A DNA stretch of 32,204 nt. It comes from DATLSM01 sp963722965 (lineage in GTDB: Bacteria; Actinomycetota; Thermoleophilia; Solirubrobacterales; 70-9). Below the pieces are notes generated by a model. It was not told where the DNA came from and did no database searches. It saw only the letters and a list, made by a program, of their open reading frames with translations. Within the stretch, counting starts at the first letter, position 1, and each line of letters opens with the position of its first letter. Below are positions 23,873 through 31,371 of this stretch, piece by piece. Position numbers and translations under genes: made by a program. The stretch is from NCBI GenBank assembly GCA_963722965.1, contig CAVROX010000009.1, positions 1 to 32,204 on the forward strand, in the 5' to 3' direction.

Positions 23873-24004
23873 TCAAGCCATGGATTTGGCATCGCCGATC
23901 AAGATCGATTCTGCCCTTGCACCGGTGTCGGCGGTGATCGTCGGTGAGTCCAAGGCGTGCCGGCACTCGTGCAGGGTAATGCGGTTGAGCCCGCCTTTCT
24001 TCCA
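23873..24004 (-). pseudogene. tyrosine recombinase (integrase) C-terminal remnant
   Basis: Minus-strand reading WKKGGLNRITLHECRHALDS followed by ITADTGARAESILIGDAKSM. This matches the box II region of phage-type integrases, where LHECRHTF..I..G..A..LS..MGH is usual; the His-x-x-Arg (HECR) is visible. No box I Arg is found upstream and the nucleophilic Tyr is missing downstream, so only about 44 codons remain. It marks an old, deleted integrated element. Confidence 0.6.
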
Positions 24005-24339
24005 GGTCTTGCCGGAATGCTGACTGCGGGATTCATCCCGGCTGAACGACCCTGCCCCAGCGGCAGGGATACCTCGCTCGCTGAACTGGGGCAGACCGCT
24101 GCAGACGCCAGGCCAAACGGGCATCTCAAGCCGGCGGCTGTGGGCAGCTTCTGTCGGTTGAACTCCACGCAGATTCCCTGCTTGGGTATCTATCCACTCC
24201 TGCCTAGATACATCTGAGGCGGGTCAGCGCCCCCTCTCCGGGCTGTGGGCCCAGACGCAGGTTGGTGTGGGAATCAGCAGCGATCACACTTTAGGAATTT
24301 GGCGCTGGCGCTGTGAGTGCAGATGGGATCAAAAAACAC
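24005..24339. other. intergenic stretch without recognisable gene
   Basis: Open frames here lack protein-like composition on either strand. The only structure seen is a nine-base inverted repeat (24052-24060 with 24086-24094) and a small 5-bp hairpin at 24027-24040. No tRNA or attachment-site repeat was recognised. Confidence 0.4.
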
Positions 24340-24830
24340 ACAATCAAGGGACCGAACATCGGCCTGGCCAGATTGGGAATGGCGCCCTCGGCGACCAACT
24401 CACTACCGTCGCAGCCGCCAGTTCCCTGCCCCCGGCGGAAGCGAACCGGTCAGTCAGAGCTGCGGTCAGCCTCACTTCCTGGACGCCGCCGTCAATCACC
24501 ACGGAATCTGGAGTGACGCTTGGCCGATCGGCTTCTAGACGATCACGATGGTCTTGTCCACCTTGAAGCCCCTCGAATGTCGGCAAGGAAAATGACCCAA
24601 TCGGTGGACTCGCTTTCCCTCTCCCGCCTGGGTGTCGCTCCGCAAGTCGAAGGGTCCAACTTCTCCCACCCTCGAATCCGAAGGAACCATCGTCGTCCTT
24701 GGATCGAACGTGACCTCCGAAGGAAGCAGCTCGAAGCTGAGGTATCCCTCACCAGCGACGGCGAAAGCATTGGCAAGCCGGGGCGGTATCGCCTTCAGGC
24801 CCGAAAGCTGAATCCAGTCCAAGGGGGCTA
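24340..24830 (-). pseudogene. degraded gene of unknown function
   Basis: Protein-like sequence continues on the minus strand across at least three frames: YLSFELLPSEVTFDPRTTMV, VGEVGPFDLRSDTQAGE, then ESTDWVIFLADIRG in a second frame, FKVDKTIVIV in the first, and SVTPDSVVIDGGVQEVRLTA in a third. The alternation of short polar and beta-branched residues suggests a beta-rich, perhaps extracellular domain. There is no recognisable start or end. It lies downstream of the MBL-fold gene in the same direction. It could instead be chance open frame. Confidence 0.3.
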
Positions 24831-24908
24831 AGCCCGCCTCGCCGAGGATGGGCGTCGGCGGTGCTCACCGCTTCAGTGGAGAAGCAATCCCGCTTGGGAG
24901 AGCGGTCC

Positions 24909-25913
24909 CTAACCGACCGTTTCATAGCGGATCACGGCGCCGTCGTCGGTTTCGCGCACCCTCCCCTCGTTGACCAAGAGGTCGGCGTGGCCGATTACCT
25001 CTGAAAGGGTAAGGAAGGCCTGGGTGACGGCGACGTTGCCCCAAATCGCCTGCGCGATCTCATAGCCCGTGCGCGGCCGCTCGGCGATCAGCCGGTAGAT
25101 CTTCTCCTTGCGCCGCTCGTGTTTGGCGAGGCGGTCATCGATCAGCGCCACGTGGTCGGTGATCGGCTCTCCGTGTCCGGAGAGGACGAACTCTGCCGGC
25201 ATCTCTCGCGTCTTGCGCATCGACGCGATGTAGGTGACCAGCGCTTGGGGACGCCGATCGGACCCGTCCAGCGGCCGGGTGATCAGCGGATTAGAGGAGA
25301 TGTGGGCAATCAAATGATCGGCGGCGATCAGGATGCGCCGCTCCGCATCCCAAAAGACGGTGTCAGAAGGGCTGTGCCCAGGGCGGTGCAGGGCCGTCAG
25401 GGTGCGATCGCGGAACTCGATATCCTCGCCATCGGCCAGCGGCCTGCTCACCTGCGCCCGTGATCCCCAGCCGCGGAAGCTGCGTGAGACGCTCTGCAGC
25501 GCTGTCGCGACCTCTTCGGGGATGCCATTGCGCAACATCAACTCCACAGCAAAGGCGTCCTCGCGCTCGGCGTCCTCGCTGAAGTTGGCCAGTCGCTCGG
25601 CGGCAACGCCGATCGCTGCCACCTCGGCGCCGGAGTGCTTGGCGAGGATCTCCACCAGCCCGAGGTGGTCGATGTGCTGGTGGGTGATGATCAGCAGCTC
25701 GAGGTCGTCGATCGAGTGACCGCGCTCCCCGAGCTGGGACTGAAGCTCATCGAGTGCCTTGCCCGAGTTAGGTCCGGTGTCGATCAGGGTCAGCGGCTGA
25801 TCCTCGATCAGGTAGCAATTGACCCGGCCAACCGCGAACGGGGTGGGGATGCGAAGTCGGTGGATCCCCGCTAGCGCAGACTGCTCGAGTGCCTGCTCCG
25901 GTGTCAGCGTCAT
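24909..25913 (-). CDS. MBL-fold metallo-hydrolase with C-terminal winged helix
   Basis: A 334-residue metallo-beta-lactamase-fold hydrolase. The metal motif is ITHQHIDHLGLVEILAKH (THxHxDH). Later ligands are in ALHRPGHSPSDTVFW (His), LIAADHLIAHIS (Asp) and VLSGHGEPI (His). The last 70 residues (IYRLIAERPRTGYEIAQAIW and on) form a winged-helix domain like that of glyoxalase-II/LACTB2-type proteins. I chose the ATG at 25913 because it overlaps the phosphomannomutase stop as ATGA; a longer frame upstream lies inside that gene. The substrate is unknown; a thioester or RNA phosphodiester is possible from family precedent. Confidence 0.92.
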   Translation of the reverse strand: MTLTPEQALEQSALAGIHRLRIPTPFAVGRVNCYLIEDQPLTLIDTGPNSGKALDELQSQLGERGHSIDDLELLIITHQHIDHLGLVEILAKHSGAEVAAIGVAAERLANFSEDAEREDAFAVELMLRNGIPEEVATALQSVSRSFRGWGSRAQVSRPLADGEDIEFRDRTLTALHRPGHSPSDTVFWDAERRILIAADHLIAHISSNPLITRPLDGSDRRPQALVTYIASMRKTREMPAEFVLSGHGEPITDHVALIDDRLAKHERRKEKIYRLIAERPRTGYEIAQAIWGNVAVTQAFLTLSEVIGHADLLVNEGRVRETDDGAVIRYETVG

Positions 25914-27292
25914 GCCCGGATCAACCCCAGCAGGTAATCGCGCCTGGCTTCCATATCCTCGCGGGAGATCAGGGACTCGAGGTTGAGCCGCAGTAGCGGC
26001 TCGGTGTTGGAAGGGCGGACGTTGAAGTGCCATTGCGGGTAGTCGACGGAGATCCCGTCCAGTCGGGTGATCTCCCCGTCAGAGAAACGCTCAGCGATCT
26101 CCTCCATCTTCGCCCCTTGGTCGTCAACCTCAGAGTTGATCTCGCCGGAGATGAAGTAGCGGGTGCGGAACTCCTCCATCAGCTGGGTGATGCTGCGCTC
26201 CTCGATCGAAAGAAGCTCCAGCATCAACAGCGCGGGGATCGTCCCTGAGTCAGCACACCAGAAGTCTCTGAAGTAGTAGTGGCCTGAGACCTCTCCGCCA
26301 AAGACGGCGCCCTCCTCGCGCATCCGCGCCTTGAAGAAGGCGTGGCCGACGCGGGAGAGGGCGGAGCGACCGCCCGCGGCGGCGACCAGGTCAGGCACGG
26401 CCCGGCTGGAGCGGGGGTCATAGAGGATCGTCGCGCCGGGGTTCCTTGCCAGCGCCGCGCGGGCAAGCAGGGCGCAGATGAAATCGCCGTCGCAGAACTT
26501 GCCGGTCCCGTCGATGAAGAAGCATCGATCGGCATCGCCGTCCCAGGCGATACCGAGGTCAGCGTCGGCCGAGCGCACCCGCTCTTCGATCAGGCGCCTA
26601 TTTTGCTCCAGCAGCGGGTTGGGTTCGTGGTCGGGAAACTCGCCGTTGGGTTCAAAGAACATCTCGTCGAGATCGAGGCCAAGTCGGCGCAAGATCGGCC
26701 CCACCATCGGCCCCGACATCCCGTTGCCCCCGTCAACCACGACCACCATCGGCCTTATCGCGCCTGGATCGATAAAGGAGAGGGCATGCTCGCGGTACTC
26801 ATCCCAGATGTCGACCTCCTCCAATGAACCCCCGCCGGGTGCGGGCCCAAGGCCGGCCTCGATCGCGCGTCGCACGTCGCCGATTCCCGCGTCTGCGGAG
26901 AGTGCCAGCGCCCCCTCGCGAATCAGCTTCACCCCCGTGTAGTCCTTCGGGTTATGGGAAGCGGTCACCATCGCTCCGCCGTCGAGGTCGCGGGAGCCAA
27001 CCAGGTAGTAGAGCATCTCGGTGGCGACCATGCCGGCGTCGAGGACACTGGCCCCCTCAAAGATCAACCCGTCGCGCAACTCTGCCGCCATCGCCGGCGC
27101 CGTCAGCCGCATGTCGCGTCCGAGCCCGATGCGCAGCTCCCCCGGCTGCTTGCCGCGCAGCCTTGCCAGGACCCGGGCGAAGGCGCGCCCGATCGCGTGG
27201 GCGGTCGACTCGTCCATCTGTGAGCCGTAGAGTCCACGGATGTCATACGCCTTGAATATCTCCGGCGGCGCGAGGACCGGCTGCTCGCTCAA
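25910..27292 (-). CDS. phosphomannomutase/phosphoglucomutase
   Basis: A 460-residue alpha-D-phosphohexomutase that moves phosphate between C6 and C1 of mannose or glucose. All four motifs are visible: the phosphoserine loop MVTASHNPKDYTG, the Mg loop IAWDGDADRCFF, the sugar loop FGGEVSGHYYF, and the phosphate-binding RPSNTEPLLRLN. GEVSGH with this C-terminus favours the bifunctional PMM/PGM (AlgC-like) group. Its start overlaps the HIT gene by four bases. Glucose 1-phosphate from it would feed the CDP-glucose genes at 29675-31371. Confidence 0.95.
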   Translation of the reverse strand: MSEQPVLAPPEIFKAYDIRGLYGSQMDESTAHAIGRAFARVLARLRGKQPGELRIGLGRDMRLTAPAMAAELRDGLIFEGASVLDAGMVATEMLYYLVGSRDLDGGAMVTASHNPKDYTGVKLIREGALALSADAGIGDVRRAIEAGLGPAPGGGSLEEVDIWDEYREHALSFIDPGAIRPMVVVVDGGNGMSGPMVGPILRRLGLDLDEMFFEPNGEFPDHEPNPLLEQNRRLIEERVRSADADLGIAWDGDADRCFFIDGTGKFCDGDFICALLARAALARNPGATILYDPRSSRAVPDLVAAAGGRSALSRVGHAFFKARMREEGAVFGGEVSGHYYFRDFWCADSGTIPALLMLELLSIEERSITQLMEEFRTRYFISGEINSEVDDQGAKMEEIAERFSDGEITRLDGISVDYPQWHFNVRPSNTEPLLRLNLESLISREDMEARRDYLLGLIRA

Positions 27293-27783
27293 AAGGCCCC
27301 CTTCAGTGCCTCGTAGCTCTGCTCGAGCGTCTGCGGCATCACTTTCGTATCGGCGATCACAGGCATGAAGTTGGTGTCCCCGCCCCAGCGGGGGACGACG
27401 TGGAGGTGGATGTGGTGCTCGACTCCGGCTCCGGCCACGCGGCCCTGGTTGAAGCCGACGTTATAGCCCTGCGGGTCATAGACCTCCTCCAGCCGCCCCA
27501 TCGCCCGCTGGGCCAGCGCCATCATCTCCGCCAAGGTCTGCTGCGGCAGATCCTGCAGCCGAGCGATATGGGCGAGGGGGGCGACCATAAGGTGCCCGTT
27601 CGTGTACGGGAAGAGGTTGAGGATCACGAAGCAGCGCTCGCCGCGATGAACGATCAGGTTGGACTCATCGTCCTCCGCCTTCGGCTTGGCGCAGAAGATG
27701 CATTCTGCCTCGATGTCCTTTGACCCGTCCTTCACGTAGGCGAGGCGCCACGGCGCCCAGATCCGAAAATTGGCCACAGCCAC
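27289..27783 (-). CDS. HIT-family nucleotide hydrolase/phosphorylase
   Basis: A 164-residue histidine-triad protein acting on dinucleoside polyphosphates or nucleoside phosphoramidates. The catalytic triad is EHHIHLHVVPRWGGDTNFMP (H-phi-H-phi-H). An N-terminal CIFC pair with the later His (NLFPYTNGHLMVAPLAH) could bind zinc. The first codon is GTG at 27783 or, six bases on, GTG at 27777; neither has a ribosome site. TAGGAT at 27787-27792 is close enough to make a leaderless mRNA. It is the first gene of the HIT-PMM-MBL operon and diverges from the SAM riboswitch. Confidence 0.93.
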   Translation of the reverse strand: MAVANFRIWAPWRLAYVKDGSKDIEAECIFCAKPKAEDDESNLIVHRGERCFVILNLFPYTNGHLMVAPLAHIARLQDLPQQTLAEMMALAQRAMGRLEEVYDPQGYNVGFNQGRVAGAGVEHHIHLHVVPRWGGDTNFMPVIADTKVMPQTLEQSYEALKGAF

Positions 27784-27786
27784 CGC

Positions 27787-27792
27787 ATCCTA
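27787..27792 (-). promoter_or_regulatory. candidate -10 element (TAGGAT) for the HIT operon
   Basis: TAGGAT is three bases before the GTG at 27783 and nine before the in-frame GTG at 27777. The second spacing matches the other TAGNNT-start pairs in this window and argues for 27777 as the real start. No -35 hexamer was recognised. Confidence 0.33.
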
Positions 27793-27853
27793 GATAAAGA
27801 CGGAGCCGCTCCCGGAGATGAGGTGGGCAGCTGCGCCCCGGGCGAGCGCCTGG

Positions 27854-27859
27854 TAGGCT
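27854..27859 (+). promoter_or_regulatory. candidate -10 element (TAGGCT) for the riboswitch transcript
   Basis: TAGGCT lies 16 bases before the P1 helix of the SAM aptamer, placing a transcription start at about 27865-27867, the normal distance for an S-box leader. No convincing -35 sequence is visible. Confidence 0.35.
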
Positions 27860-27875
27860 CTTTCCAACATAAGCG

Positions 27876-28034
27876 CCACATCTAGAGGGGTGGAGGGACT
27901 GGCCCAGTGAAGCCCCGGCAACCACCTCGGACCCGCCGGTTCGAGGGGAGGTGCCAACTCCAGCAGGTCGATGACCTGGAAGATGTGGGGAAAGTCCGAT
28001 CGGACCTCTGCCCCACACAAGGCGGAGGTTTTTT
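27876..28034 (+). promoter_or_regulatory. SAM-I (S-box) riboswitch with transcription-attenuation platform
   Basis: The conserved S-box core is present: AGAGGGGTGGAGGGA, TGGCCC, TGAAGCCCCGGCAACC, then GGTGCCAACTCC. P1 is CCACATCT (27876-27883) with AGATGTGG (27981-27988). P3 is CACCTC with GAGGTG. P4 is CAGGTC/GACCTG around a GAT loop (27964-27978). The 3' strand of P1 continues as TGTGGGG (27984-27990), which can pair with CCCCACA (28011-28017) to make an antiterminator. That pairing excludes both P1 and the terminator at 28005-28034. SAM binding stabilises P1, freeing the terminator, so the downstream genes are off when SAM is plentiful. Identification is from consensus by eye. Confidence 0.93.
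28005..28034 (+). terminator. riboswitch-controlled intrinsic terminator
   Basis: An eight-base stem CCTCTGCC/GGCGGAGG (28005-28012 with 28021-28028, one G-T pair) with an eight-base loop, followed by six T residues (28029-28034). Its left arm overlaps the antiterminator partner CCCCACA. It ends 25 bases before the threonine-synthase-like start. Confidence 0.9.
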
Positions 28035-28059
28035 CGTTGGAGACGGAAAGCGAGGTCGG

Positions 28060-29295
28060 ATGTCACTGGAAGGCTTGAGGTGCAAGGAGTGCGGCGCGGC
28101 CTATGAGTTGGACGCGCGCTACGTCTGCGAAAACTGTTTCGGGCCGCTTGAGGTGGCCTACGACCACTCCTCGCTCGATCCGCCCGAGGCTCGGCGCCGC
28201 ATTCAGGCTGGATCGCAGGGGATCTGGCGCTACGCCGACTTCCTTCCCTTCCAGGGGCGCCCTGGCGACCCGCTGGAGCCCGGCCTGACACCGCTGCTGC
28301 GCGCCGACCGGCTCGCCGCGCACCTCGGCCTCGATGCTGAGCTCTGGATTAAGAACGACGCTGCCAATCCAACCCACTCCTTCAAGGACCGTGTCGTCGC
28401 CGTAGCCGTGGCGAAAGCGCGGGAGCTGGGCTTTGAGACGGTCGCCTGCGCCTCAACCGGCAACCTAGCCAACGCGGTCGCCGCCCATGCCGCCGCTGCG
28501 GGCCTTGACTCCTATGTCTTCGTCCCCGCCAACCTGGAGGAGCAGAAGCTCCTCGCCACCGGCGTCTACGGCACCAACCTGGTCGGCGTCCGCGGCAACT
28601 ACGACGACGTCAACCGGCTCTGCACCCAGCTCGCCGAAAGCCACCCCTGGGCATTCGTCAACGTCAACCTGCGCCCCTACTACGCGGAGGGATCGAAGAC
28701 CCTCGCCTTCGAGACGGTCGAGCAGCTCGGTTGGAAGCTGCCGGACCGGGTGGTCTGCCCGATCGCCTCGGGTTCCCTGTTCACCAAGTTGGGGCGTGGC
28801 TTCCAAGAGTGGCTCGACCTGGGCCTGGTCTCCGGTGAACAGCCGATCTTTAACGGCGCCCAGGCGCAGGGGTGCAGCCCGGTGGCTACCGCCTTCAACG
28901 AAGGCTGGGAGGTTTGCAAGCCCCAGCGAGCCCGAAACGATCGCCAAGAGCCTGGCGATCGGCGACCCGGCCGACGGGCCCTATGCCGTCGAGCAGGCTC
29001 GCAGGAGCCGGCGGTGCAGTCGATGCGGTAAGCGATGAGGAGATCCGCGACGGCATCCGACTCCTGGCCGAGACGACCGGGATCTTCACCGAGACCGCGG
29101 GTGGGGTCACCGTCGGCAGTGCTGTGCAGGCTTGCCGAGCGCGGCGACATCTGCCCCGGCGAGCGGGTTGTCGTCTACATCACCGGCGAGGGCCTGAAGA
29201 CCCTCGACGCCACCCGCGATAGTTTCCGGATGCACGAGATCGACCCCGATCTCGCCAGCTTCGAGTCGGAGTTTCGCCAGGAGGTTTCAGTCTGA
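28060..29295 (+). pseudogene. threonine-synthase-like PLP enzyme, frameshifted (probably functional)
   Basis: Reconstructed as about 410 residues. An N-terminal zinc ribbon (LRCKECGAAYE..YVCENCFGPLEV) precedes a fold-type-II PLP domain. The PLP lysine is in NPTHSFKDRVV, the cofactor phosphate region in STGNLANAVAAHAAAAGL, and the C-terminal part includes GEGLKTLDATRDSF. Three single-base shifts are needed: an extra C in the run at 28921-28924, an extra base near 29010, and another indel near 29125. Conserved residues continue on both sides of each. It starts at ATG 28060 after the SAM riboswitch and its stop overlaps the sulfur-carrier start (TGATG). Plain threonine synthase is the default name; SAM control and the partner suggest a homocysteine-forming enzyme using O-phosphohomoserine. 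Confidence 0.85.
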
Positions 29296-29566
29296 TGGCA
29301 GTCACAGTGAAGATCCCGACCCAACTGCGCGCCGCGACCGGAGGGAGGCCGAGGTCGAGGTCTCCGGTTCCACCGTCGGCGAGGCGCTCGACGCGGTCTT
29401 TGATGCCCACGGCGAGCTGCGCGATCGGATCACCCAGGGTGGTGACCTGCGCCGCTTCGTCAACGTCTACGTCTCGGGCGAGGACATCCGCTTCCAGCAG
29501 GGTCTGGAGACCGCGCTCAAGGAGGGCGACGAAGTTACGATCCTCCCCGCCGTTGCCGGCGGTTGA
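29295..29566 (+). pseudogene. MoaD/ThiS-like sulfur-carrier protein, one-base frameshift
   Basis: Reconstructed as 90 residues with a ubiquitin-like fold. It opens MAVTVKIPTQLRAATGG, continues after the shift as EAEVEVSGSTVGEALDAVFD, then RRFVNVYVSGEDIRFQQGLE, and ends EGDEVTILPAVAGG. The C-terminal Gly-Gly immediately before the stop is the site that is adenylated and converted to a thiocarboxylate in MoaD, ThiS and CysO. One G appears missing at about 29343-29345. Its ATG overlaps the upstream stop, so it is translated with the threonine-synthase-like enzyme and likely delivers sulfur to it. No molybdopterin or thiamine genes are nearby. Confidence 0.85.
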
Positions 29567-29674
29567 TAGCAGCTGTCGACCATCCCAGTTCGCCACCCTC
29601 GGTCCTCCGTGCGCGGACGGGGGCGCGCCACCTGCGTTCTTGAATAGCCCGGCCAAATCCCCGCAAGGAGCCAG

Positions 29675-30409
29675 GTGACCAAACCGCCGGTTGTCATCCT
29701 CTGCGGCGGCCGCGGCACCCGTCTGGGTGAGCGGACGGGAGCTGTTCCCAAGGCGCTGATTGAGATCGGAGGGCGGCCGATTCTTCGGCATGTGATCGGG
29801 ATTTACGCGGCCCAGGGGTTTGAGCGCTTCCTGCTGGCGACCGGCTATCTCGGTGAGGCCGTGGAGGAGTTCGTCGCCGGTGAAGTGTGGCCAGCTGGGA
29901 TCGCGATCGACTGCCTGGACACCGGGCTTGACACCCCGACGGGCGGGCGGATCGCTCTCCTCGGAAATCGCCTCGGTGGGGATCCTTTCTGCGCCACCTA
30001 CGCCGACGGTCTCGCCGACATCGACCTCGAGGCTCTACTCCGCTTCCACGGTGGGCACGGCAGGTTGGCGACGATGACCGTGGTACGGCCCCGATTGCAG
30101 TGGGGGGTTGCCGAGCTGGGCGCCGACGGCCTGGTCGAGGGCTTCGTCGAGAAGCCGCGTTCAGATCGCTGGGTTAACGGTGGCTTTTTCTGTTTCGAGT
30201 CTGGCGTCCTCGAGTATCTGGACGAGGAGAGCGCTTTGGAGCGCAAGCCGCTGCGGCGCCTTGCCGCCGACCGACAGCTCTGCGCCCATCGCCACCATGG
30301 TTTCTGGGACTGCATGGATACATACAAGGACGCAGCGTCCCTCAACGATCTCTGGGACAGCGGTGAAGCGCCGTGGACGGTGGCGGAAGCGACGGGGGCG
30401 AAGCGGTGA
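29675..30409 (+). CDS. rfbF: glucose-1-phosphate cytidylyltransferase-like nucleotidyltransferase
   Basis: A 244-residue sugar-phosphate nucleotidyltransferase. The signature CGGRGTRLGERTGAVPKALI is at the N-terminus, and the metal-binding Asp is in CATYADGLADID. The C-terminal pattern WVNGGFFCFESGVLEYLDEE and HHGFWDCMDTYKDAASLNDL is characteristic of RfbF, which makes CDP-glucose from CTP and glucose 1-phosphate. The GTG start at 29675 has AAGGAG with seven-base spacing. Its stop overlaps the next gene (GTGA), whose product uses CDP-glucose, supporting the assignment. Confidence 0.88.
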   Translation: MTKPPVVILCGGRGTRLGERTGAVPKALIEIGGRPILRHVIGIYAAQGFERFLLATGYLGEAVEEFVAGEVWPAGIAIDCLDTGLDTPTGGRIALLGNRLGGDPFCATYADGLADIDLEALLRFHGGHGRLATMTVVRPRLQWGVAELGADGLVEGFVEKPRSDRWVNGGFFCFESGVLEYLDEESALERKPLRRLAADRQLCAHRHHGFWDCMDTYKDAASLNDLWDSGEAPWTVAEATGAKR

Positions 30410-31371
30410 AGCGGGTTTTGGTCACGGGTGCCCACGGTTTCGTCGCGTCGCACCTTGCGCGGGCGCTGCTGGAGCGAGGCGACCTGGTCACCGCCTTTGG
30501 CCTGGCGCCGCCGCACCTCTCGGGCCTTGCGCTGCAGGGGATCGAGGCGGAGGTGGAATCGGTGGAGGGAGACCTTCGCGATGCCCCGCTCGTTGCGGCG
30601 ACGATCAGATCGGGTGAGTTCGACGCGGTCTTCCATCTCGGCGCCCAGACGCTGGTCGGGCCGGCGATGGCTGATCCCGTGCCGACGTTTGAGACCAATG
30701 TGCGCGGCACCTGGACCCTCCTGGAGGCCTGCCGTGGTGGCGAGATCCCGGCGGTCATCATCGCCTCCTCCGATAAGGCCTATGGTCCCAGCTATGAACT
30801 GCCCTACCGCGAGGAGATGCAGTTGCGACCGGCCTCACCGTATGAGGCGAGCAAGGCGGCTGCCGATGCGATCGCGCTCAGCTACGCTCCAGCCTACGGG
30901 CTGGCTGTCGCCGTTACCCGCTTCGCCAATATCTACGGAGGCGGCGACCTAAACTTTTCTCGCCTGATCCCGGAAGCGATCATTGCTGTGCTGGAAGCTC
31001 GCCGCCCGCAGGTCCGCTCGGACGGCAGCCCCGAGCGGGACTTCCTCCACGTCGAGGATGCGGTCGCTGCCTACTTTGCGGTCGAAAGCGCGGTCGGCGC
31101 CGGTGGTCCTGGCGCAGGCCAGGCCTTCAACGCTGGGGGTGAGCAGCCACACTCGGTCGCCGAGGTGTTGGAAATTGTTGTCGAGGTCGCGGGCTCTGCG
31201 CTTGAGCCCGAGTACCGCGGCATCGGCAACCCGGTGGGAGAGATCGACCGCCAATACGTCGACTCAGCGAAGCTGCGGGGGCTGACCGGCTGGAGTCCCG
31301 GGGTCGAGCTACGTGAAGGCTTGGCTCGCACGCTCGAGTGGTACCGGACGCATCCGGAGGCCCGTCCCTGA
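30406..31371 (+). CDS. rfbG: CDP-glucose 4,6-dehydratase-like NAD-dependent epimerase/dehydratase
   Basis: A 321-residue extended short-chain dehydrogenase. The NAD loop is LVTGAHGFVASHLARALLER, the active-site region includes IASSDKAYGPSY, and the catalytic Tyr/Lys pair is in SPYEASKAAADAIALSY. FANIYGGGDLNFSRLIPEAI is typical of RfbG, which converts CDP-glucose to CDP-4-keto-6-deoxyglucose. The GTG at 30406 overlaps the preceding stop. The family is usually about 360 residues, so this is slightly short at the C-terminus. No further deoxysugar genes follow; GDP-mannose dehydratase-like or other epimerase activity remains possible. Confidence 0.85.
   Translation: MKRVLVTGAHGFVASHLARALLERGDLVTAFGLAPPHLSGLALQGIEAEVESVEGDLRDAPLVAATIRSGEFDAVFHLGAQTLVGPAMADPVPTFETNVRGTWTLLEACRGGEIPAVIIASSDKAYGPSYELPYREEMQLRPASPYEASKAAADAIALSYAPAYGLAVAVTRFANIYGGGDLNFSRLIPEAIIAVLEARRPQVRSDGSPERDFLHVEDAVAAYFAVESAVGAGGPGAGQAFNAGGEQPHSVAEVLEIVVEVAGSALEPEYRGIGNPVGEIDRQYVDSAKLRGLTGWSPGVELREGLARTLEWYRTHPEARP

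Noticed and set aside
23957..24217. Plus-strand 86-codon frame in the intergenic scar
   Set aside because: No motif or ribosome site, and the opposite strand carries the integrase-like HECRH motif.
26824..27255. Arg-rich plus-strand frame opposite phosphomannomutase
   Set aside because: Shadow of a well-conserved enzyme; no ribosome site or domain.
27790..28291. Minus-strand frames across the riboswitch region
   Set aside because: They run through the conserved SAM aptamer and terminator and have no protein-like features.
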